The notes beneath the pieces were generated by a model. The model worked only from the letters and a program-made list of their open reading frames with translations. It searched no databases and had not been told where the DNA came from. Source: Sporomusa sp. (GTDB lineage Bacteria; Bacillota_C; Negativicutes; Sporomusales; Sporomusaceae). From it: a DNA stretch of 5,871 nucleotides. Shown here piece by piece: positions 4,730 to 5,871 of this stretch (position 1 is the stretch's first letter; every line of letters starts with the position of its first letter). The stretch lies in assembly GCA_029256645.1 (NCBI GenBank), contig JAQSXM010000238.1:1-5871 (forward strand), read 5' to 3'. The position numbers and the translations under genes are program-made.

Positions 4730-5871
4730 GTGTTGGGGCATGGCAATGTGGAAGGAGCCATACTGGTTTTGTTCTTTTTTGCTATTGCTGTAGCTATGCC
4801 GCTGTCCGGTTTTCTGTTTGGTAAACAAAATAGCAGTGTATTTTTTACGATTAGTTGGCTGGCTTTTTGTACTGGCGTCCAGCTATTCGCACAACTGGAA
4901 ATAAGGCAGGTATTCATTGCCGTACCGCTCTTTTGGGACAATGTCACGCTGTTTACCACTTGCTTACTGCCGCCAGCGTTTTATCGTTTGTTGGAACAGT
5001 GTGTGTGCCATTATCGGCATATCTGGCTTGAGCGCTTTGTCAGGCTGCATGTTGTGTATGCAGTAGCCGCACTGTTAGGCCTATCGGCAAATATCGTTGC
5101 CGCTGGCGAGGTTGAATTTGTTTTTGCCGGTATAACAGCCGGCACTGGTTTAGCTGCCGGCTGTGTTGTTGTTTACAAGGCTGTTTACGGGAATTCTGCC
5201 GCAAGAACTATTGTCACAGGCCTTATAGTAGTTGCAGTTTTATTAGGTACCTCCCTGCTCCTTAAAGGCGGGGGCGTAGTTTGGCCGATGCTATACACGG
5301 TACATTGGGGCTTTGGCATTATGATACTGACATTTTTGCTGTTGTTGCGGCACCAGTTGTATGAGGAGAATGTAAGCAGCAGGCGGGTACTGGCAAGGAC
5401 CTGGCGAACCTTAAGTGGTCCGGGGATTAGTGGCAAAGATTCTTTGGGCATTCAGGCCCCGGGGGCTGCATTGCCGGTAGAACCGCTACCGGCCGCCGGT
5501 TCACCCTGTCAGTCGTCAGGCGTGGCTGTTTCCCCTGACAAAATTGCCCGTTTTGCCCATGAAATAAACTCCCCATTGGGTACAGGAATAATGGCAGCCT
5601 CTTATCTCGGTCAGGAAGTAGAGAGTCTGACCCTGTTATTTAAACAAGGGGCTGTAAAAAAGTCCGATCTTGAAAAACATCTTAACCTGTACAGCGAATC
5701 AGCCGATAGTATACTTGCCAATCTGCAAACTGCCGCCGAGCTGGTTAGCGATTTCCGGAAGTCAATAACCGGATCAGAACTGCGGCAGGTCTTTAGTGTT
5801 AAAGCCCAGGCTAAACAGGTATTGCTGGCGTTAAGACCCCGGCTTACCCAGGCCGGTCATCAAATACAGCT
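4730..5871 (+). CDS. Membrane sensor histidine kinase, 7-TM type (3' end outside window)
   Basis: This open frame runs 380 codons to the window edge without a stop. The start is GTG 4730 (AAGGAGG 5 nt upstream) or TTG 4733 (8 nt); both fit, and no ATG is near. Residues 9-206 hold about seven hydrophobic segments (9-31, 37-56, 61-85, 107-124, 128-149, 160-178, 184-206) with short loops, so the sensing part is mostly in the membrane. A Gly/Pro/Ala-rich linker (229-269) follows in place of a recognisable HAMP or PAS domain. The dimerisation/phosphoacceptor helix starts at KIARFAHEINSPLGTGIMAASYL with His277 as the likely phosphorylated residue. A long helix without Pro follows to the edge. The HATPase domain and any response regulator must lie to the right. 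The AHEINSPLG box supports kinase identity strongly; the signal is unknown. Confidence 0.85.
   Translation, partial: MLGHGNVEGAILVLFFFAIAVAMPLSGFLFGKQNSSVFFTISWLAFCTGVQLFAQLEIRQVFIAVPLFWDNVTLFTTCLLPPAFYRLLEQCVCHYRHIWLERFVRLHVVYAVAALLGLSANIVAAGEVEFVFAGITAGTGLAAGCVVVYKAVYGNSAARTIVTGLIVVAVLLGTSLLLKGGGVVWPMLYTVHWGFGIMILTFLLLLRHQLYEENVSSRRVLARTWRTLSGPGISGKDSLGIQAPGAALPVEPLPAAGSPCQSSGVAVSPDKIARFAHEINSPLGTGIMAASYLGQEVESLTLLFKQGAVKKSDLEKHLNLYSESADSILANLQTAAELVSDFRKSITGSELRQVFSVKAQAKQVLLALRPRLTQAGHQIQ

Noticed and set aside
4639..4959. 106-codon minus-strand ORF across the kinase start and the intergenic region
   Set aside because: It lies opposite the kinase reading frame, covers the divergent promoter region, and its product is polar and low in family character.
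5185..5451. 88-codon minus-strand ORF
   Set aside because: It is antisense to the kinase membrane domain, whose hydrophobic plus-strand frame stays open for over 1.1 kb.

Overview
The window looks like chromosomal DNA of a Firmicute. A minus-strand T-box riboswitch, strong AGGAGG-type ribosome binding sites and a lipoprotein-type solute-binding protein support this. The style of the sensor kinase hints at Negativicutes (Sporomusa/Pelosinus relatives), but that placement is a low-confidence inference. I see no mobile element, tRNA, rRNA or CRISPR array.

Left part (1-1668, minus strand): one transcription unit running right to left. It has a promoter (1640-1668), a T-box leader (about 1398-1610) ending in an intrinsic terminator, an Lrp/AsnC-family regulator (800-1279), and a class I/II PLP aminotransferase whose start overlaps the regulator stop by ATGA and whose C-terminus lies outside the window. 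The T-box specifier is best read as GCC (alanine), and the UGGU bulge fits a tRNA with discriminator A. The unit would therefore be induced when charged tRNA-Ala is scarce, which suggests a link to alanine or pyruvate transamination.

Middle (about 1680-2018, plus strand): a compact stand-alone unit that is the most unusual part of the window. A -10 box is followed by a hairpin at the predicted 5' end of the RNA. Next come a Shine-Dalgarno with a 12-nt match to the 16S tail, a 29-residue membrane-type peptide ORF (1832-1921), a sequence just after the stop that can pair with the Shine-Dalgarno in 11 of 12 positions, and a terminator hairpin. A possible minus-strand promoter (1983-2011) could make an antisense RNA across its 3' end. 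The layout resembles type I toxin-antitoxin loci, but nothing here proves toxicity.

Right part (2019-4579, minus strand): a three-gene ABC importer of the sulfonate/taurine/nitrate (SsuABC/TauABC) class, transcribed permease, then ATPase, then lipoprotein solute-binding protein. No catabolic gene is next to it, so the substrate is open. Divergent from it, beyond a roughly 150-bp AT-rich control region with repeated GGATAA motifs, a membrane sensor histidine kinase starts at GTG 4730 and runs off the right edge before its ATPase domain. Its proximity to the importer allows a sensing link, but the window does not show one.
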